Source: Adiantum capillus-veneris
Taxonomy: Eukaryota > Streptophyta > Polypodiopsida > Polypodiales > Pteridaceae
Direction: 5' to 3'
DNA length: 64,000 bases
Assembly (NCBI GenBank): GCA_014529385.2
Contig: CM043958.1
Span: 77,376,669 to 77,440,668 of the forward strand
This document shows, piece by piece, positions 59,652 through 64,000 of this stretch. The notes below the pieces were generated by a model. It made no database searches. It saw only the letters and a list, made by a program, of their open reading frames with translations, and was not told the origin of the DNA. Position numbers and translations under genes: made by a program. Every line of letters begins with the position of its first letter. The first letter of the stretch is position 1.

Positions 59652-60487
59652 TGGGGGTTCGGCAAACTATGTTATGCACATTTTAAACACCCCGTCTTTT
59701 GTAAATTTGTACATATCGATATGAAAAAGTGTGTCAAAAGGATGTGTAGGATCTCTTTTTGTGGACTTTTTAGCTTGCTTTAGCAAGCACATGTACATGC
59801 AGTGCAAGTCTTCAGTGTAGCACTAGCTATTGAGTTATTGTAAGTGCTCGTAGGTGAGTTTTTTGAGCCACGGCTTGTATTTAACTTAAATTCATGTAAA
59901 AACATGAAAAATTTAAGAAAGATATCATAAATTTTCAAGTCTTGGGTCGTTGTGCCTTCTCCATGCTTTTTGATGCAGTTTTTTGCCATCGACTAGCCTT
60001 CCCACGTGTACTCGCTTCGACAGCTTGCCGTTTGTCCCAATTTTGCGCATAGAGGTGCATAGATTTGAAATGTTTGGCCTTCAAAAAAAATTGTTGCAAA
60101 AAATGCAAAGAATTTTTGAGGCTTGGAAGCATCCCTTTTGAATTTGTGATTTGGGAGATATAATCTATTTCCCACAAACTACATGATATGGAAACCCACA
60201 GGCAGTTTGGTGTGAGGTAAGTTGTGGAAGCTCGCTTGTTTGGTGGTGGAGGAAGCTCTTTTTCTCAAGTGCATTGGTTGGTGTGTGCTATAATTACCAT
60301 GTCAAGGCAAGTGCTTTCTAGTTTCCATGGTGGTCTTTTGGGTGGGCGTGTGCTTGTAAATTCCCTAGTAATCCCTTTCCTTTGAGTTGTGGTTTGTGAT
60401 ATCTCAATTGATATGGTTTATGGTGCATGTCTTGGGCACTATTGGAAGCTATATAGGTGTCCCTTGCTCCTGTTTTTCCAAGAACAT
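59652..60487 (+). mobile_element. LTR H, copy 1 (solo or truncated)
   Basis: About 835 bp homologous, in inverted orientation, to 63163-64000: AAAGTGTGTCAAAAGG, AAGCACATGTACATGCA, CGTTGTGCCTTCTCC / TATTGTGCCTCCTCC, TTTTTGAGGCTTGGAAGCAT, GTAAGTTGTGGAAGCTC and TTTCCATGGTGGTCTTTTGG. The left edge is approximate because the second copy runs off the window. No primer site or gag follows, so it is a solo LTR or a fragment. Confidence 0.75.
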
Positions 60488-60925
60488 CTACTTGTACACT
60501 TATGGCCTAGTAGAAGAAGTGCCATGCATACCATGCTTTGAAAAGATGTTGTGTTTGCACTTTCACTGGTTGTGTCATAACACTATTGAATAAGATTGAG
60601 GTAAGGTTAATTGCTACCTTGGAATTCATGGTTCAAGTCAATAGCATACTAAAAAACTTTTCTGACACATAAATGGGGTTATTCTTCAAATTGATTGCTC
60701 CAATGTCGATACTAGAATTCGTTCAACCCCATCTTTGCGTTTTCTTCCTAGCATGAGGGGTTTCCTTCAAGAAATTGCTAATGATGTCTATTTTGCAAGG
60801 TTGGGATTTTTTATCAAAAGGAAATCTAAAGACATGTGAAAGCGTTTCAACAGTCACTTGAAGATTACTTTCATTGTTGATCATTGTGCCTATATCAAAG
60901 TTGAAGGTATCAATAACATGACATA
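60488..60925. other. Unassigned spacer
   Basis: About 440 bp. A minus-strand 71-codon open stretch (60723-60938) has no known motif. Confidence 0.4.
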
Positions 60926-61745
60926 GATGAACTAACAATCAAAGCTCATGTTGTATTTCTTGTTGAAACTTGAGAGCATGATACACATGGGTTGGAGGAT
61001 TACAATATACATTCATTGATGTGGTCAAAGAATCTCAAGCAACAAAATGGGCAAGGAGGGGAAGCATGTACGGTTAAAAAGGATTGGAGGATTTTGTATC
61101 AATTGTGAAAGATGACAAGCACAACGATATGTATGGCTGAAAATCATGACACTTAAAAGAGCACTTATTTTTGTAGCCGATTTCTACATTCCTCATCATG
61201 ACTCCCCCTATTATGCTTGCATGGATAGAGATTAGTCAATTTTTTATTTGGAAGAGGACAACCCTTTTTTTAAAGGCAAAGGTGATGTTATTGTCTTTGT
61301 GGATATGAATGCTCACACAAAAAGATTGCAACATGATACTCAGCAATTTGGTATGCCATACATTTCAAGGGAGTTGGAGGAAGTTCACTTGTGTGATCGT
61401 ACTTCAATGGATGAGAAAGAGTTGTGTCACTATCAAAAGTTACTTCTACACATGTGCAACAGCATGGGTATGCTCATTGCCAATTGCATATCTTTGTGGA
61501 GTGGCAATGATGGATATAGATGTAGAAAACACAATGGGGATCGTGTGATTGACTATATGCTACTCTCCAAAGCCACCATGCATCACATAAAGAGTATTAC
61601 ACTTGACCAATGGACCCCAGAATCAGACCATTGGACCTTTGTATTGACCTTGCATGTGGAGAAACAACTAAGCATGGTAATCTTAGTGAAAGAAAAGAGA
61701 CTCACACTTCATTCAATTCTCAACTATGCCATGATTGATTGGTAA
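60926..61745 (+). pseudogene. LINE-X endonuclease fragment, plus strand
   Basis: On the plus strand the ORF2 endonuclease runs from VVFLVET-type sequence through LKIMTLKRALIFVADFY, GDVIVFVDMNAHTKRLQHD, ELEEVHLCDRTSMDEKE and DRVIDYMLLSKATMHHIKS to LDQWTPESDH. It stops near 61700, within about ten bases of the ORF2 position where the minus-strand copy d begins (59355). Opposite orientation to all other LINE-X pieces here. Confidence 0.8.
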
Positions 61746-61912
61746 GCCATCTCTCATATATATCTTAGGCTCCTTAACAAGAGAATCAACGAAGGTAGCA
61801 TCAACCATATTCACTTCAGGCATAACAAGAGAAATATATCATTGTTCATATCCTTTAAAACCTTAACATTCTCTTTATCAATTAAGCCACATCTACCCAC
61901 ATCATCATACAC

Positions 61913-63138
61913 CTAATGAAGTTCCTCATTGATAGGCTCCTCACCAACAAGACAAGTAGTATACTCATTTTCTTCATCACCCTTTGTCATACATTCACCC
62001 ATAGCATATGCTTGATAACCTTCATCATATGCATCACCCTCTTTTCCATTGTTATCTTTCTTGACCTCCATGTCATCCTTGACTACTTCATTTACAAGAG
62101 AAGAACTCACAACAAGCACATTTGTAACACAAGCATACTCATCTTCATTAGAACATACATTAGAAGCATTGGCCATGTAACTTGGATATTCAACATGCTC
62201 ATGATCTTGTATTTGAGACTAATTCATGATCATGGCAACCTTCTTGGCTACATCCATCTTATTAGCATCATCATCTTTAAAATGACGGATGACATCAAAT
62301 TGCTTAAACAACAAAGATGGCATACATTAAGTATTCTTCTTGATCTTATTATGCATATGAATTTCTTGTTTTGCATGCTCAATAGAATGATAACAATGGA
62401 AGTCTTCATTGCATACCTTGCCCATATTTATATCTAAAGCATGAGATACATTTTCCTTCACATCTTCTTGCAATCCAAGCTATCTCGCTTTCTCCAGCTT
62501 CCATTCCTTATGCTTTGCAGCCTTCACTGCATCATCAAAAGTCTTTGGCCTTTTAAGATCACATTTCAACCTCAGATTATCCCTCAAACCTTGCATAAAA
62601 ATGTTCAAGTCAAGCATAAGAGGAGGAATCTCATTGCCCAAAGCAGCACACCATCTCTTCCACAAATCATTGAATTTCAAGCTCAGATTATCCCTCATAC
62701 CTTGCATAAAAATGTTCAATTCAAGCATAAGAGGAGGAATCTCATTGCCCAAAGCAGCACACCATCTCTTCCACAAATCATTGAACTGCTTCACAAAGGC
62801 ATCTGCACTCTGATCATCATCTTGTACATGCCCTTTAATGGAGTGGCATACGTCCTCTTGGTCCTCTACCTTTTTAAATCTCTCAAGAAATCCTTCTTGA
62901 CCTTATGATAAGTCATTATCTGTGGAGGTTGAGATGATTTCAACCAAGACTCATACTCATCATACCATGTCCTTGCATCCTCTTTTAAGCAAAAGAACAA
63001 AATCTTAAACATAAACATTGGATCTTCCATATTTGTAAGAAAACAAGAGAATGTAATCTTCTCAATGAAGTCATTAGCATATTGATCTGCATGAACCTAG
63101 TTGGAAACTCTGCCATCAAAGCTATCAATTGAAGAAGA
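61913..63138 (-). pseudogene. Ty3/gypsy gag remnant, element H
   Basis: The minus strand reads SSIDSFDGRVSN (stop) VHADQYANDFIEKITFSCFL, then LKEDARTWYDEYESWL, AFVKQFNDLWKRWCAALGN and KRPKTFDDAVKAAKHKEWKLEK, a retrotransposon-gag domain close in pattern to that of element B (both end in KEWKL). A 111-bp in-frame duplication repeats the QFNDLWKRWCAALG helix. The C-terminal part (61913-62176, acidic) has stops and no visible knuckle. The element is cut near 61750 by LINE sequence. Confidence 0.8.
62566..62787. repeat. 111-bp in-frame tandem duplication in gag H
   Basis: CTCAGATTATCCCTCA-ACC starts at 62571 and 62682. The 37-residue unit is repeated without shifting the frame and differs at only a few positions. 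Confidence 0.95.
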
Positions 63139-63156
63139 TCCTCTGTGGGGCCACCA
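63139..63156 (-). promoter_or_regulatory. Candidate primer-binding site, element H
   Basis: The minus strand reads TGGTGGCCCCACAGAGGA, six bases after the LTR end, as in element B (TGGCGTCCCCACAGAGGA). The primer tRNA is not identified. Confidence 0.5.
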
Positions 63157-63162
63157 AATCAT

Positions 63163-64000
63163 TGTTTGAAAAACAAGAGCACCAGGCACCTCTATTAGCA
63201 ATATCTCCCAATAGCGCTCAAGATATAAGAGCATCACCACAAACCATATCAAACAAGATCTCACAAACCACAACTCAAAGAAACGCCCACCCAAAAGAAA
63301 ACCATGGAAACTAGGAAGCATCTGTCCTGCATGGAATTATAGCACACACCAATTAATGCACTTGAAGAAAAGAGTTTCCCCTTCACCAATTGATTCTTCA
63401 AAATCATACTTTTAAAGTGTATACACACCACCAAACAAGTGAGCTTCCACAACTTACCCTTCATCAAATTGCCTGTGGGCTTCATATCATGTACCCTCAA
63501 GAAAATAGATTGTATTTCCCAAAACAAAAATTCAAAAGGCGTGCCTTCATGCCTCAAAAATTCTCTGCATTTTCTTCAATAAAATTTATAAAGAGCACAA
63601 ATTTCACATCTATGCACCACTATATGCAAAATTGGCGCAAACACGGCAAGCTGTCCTGAAGTGACTACCCGTAGGAAAGGCTAGTCGAGGGCAAGAAACT
63701 ACATCAAAAATCACGGAGGAGGCACAATAACCCAAGACGTGTAAATTTCTTATATTTTTTTGAACTTTTTTTATGTTTTTACATGAGTTTAAGTTATATA
63801 AAATCTGTGGCTTAAAGATTTCACCTACGGGCACTTACAGTAAGTCGACTACCCGCACTACACTAGCAACTTGCATTGCATGTACATGTGCTTTCTAAAC
63901 AATCTAAAAGGTACACAGAAACAAATTCACACACCCTTTTGACACACTTTGTCGTATTTACAAAAAATGGGGTGTTCAAAATGCGCACATTATAGTTTTC
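63163..64000 (-). mobile_element. 5' LTR of gypsy element H (LTR H, copy 2)
   Basis: On the minus strand the LTR ends TTTTCAAACA at 63163, followed by the candidate primer site and gag. It is homologous to 59652-60487 in inverted orientation up to the window edge, so its start lies at or just beyond 64000. Confidence 0.8.

Overview
This window reads as land-plant nuclear heterochromatin. I find no intact host gene. It is an old, nested transposable-element landscape with very long (GA)n/(TC)n, (GT)n and poly-G tracts. The plant assignment rests on four things seen here: a Ty3/gypsy Tat-type pol with a second RNase H, copia-type LTRs followed by the initiator-tRNA-Met primer site, a miniature LTR element (TRIM), and a broken fragment of a plant-type mitochondrial cox3. 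The species cannot be named from the sequence. Every coding region is decayed by stops, frameshifts, truncations or internal duplications.

Layout. 1-6.5 kb: two nested Ty3/gypsy elements on the minus strand; LTR A (2288-2674) interrupts the protease of element B. 6.6-9.7 kb: two LINE pieces on the minus strand, one split by a complete 977-bp TRIM with a 5-bp target-site duplication. 9.75-15.8 kb: mostly unassigned, with an LTR-like repeat, a G-rich minisatellite and an unrecognised coiled-coil reading frame. 15.8-25.8 kb: two decayed copies of one gypsy family on the minus strand, separated by AT-rich DNA holding two copies of a small acidic C-terminal exon-like segment. 26.8-27.2 kb: nuclear copy of mitochondrial cox3. 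27.2-46.8 kb: a LINE family (here LINE-X) in several minus-strand copies. The longest copy runs from 43.5 kb down to 33.5 kb and is interrupted by a 5.36-kb copia element and by a solo LTR. 43.8-45.2 and 56.4-57.9 kb: two copies of a non-autonomous LTR element with a tRNA-Met primer site. 50.2-51.5 kb: extreme simple-sequence DNA. 51.6-55.5 kb: Tat-type gypsy pol, minus strand. 55.5-64 kb: more LINE-X pieces and two LTRs of one gypsy family in opposite orientation; the right-hand LTR leads into a gag gene.

Main result. LINE-X copies lie between (TC)n tracts in a constant orientation: the 5' leader starts straight after (TC)n in three places, and the 3' end runs into (TC)n or T/C-rich sequence in every copy that keeps it. 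A related element that carries only an ORF1-like gene has the same borders. This suggests a plant LINE that targets, or seeds, TC microsatellites. Other signals are recurrent short tandem duplications inside element genes, LINE copies with internal deletions, a possible twin-primed LINE, and nested palindromes built on a CACATGTGGAGGT motif.
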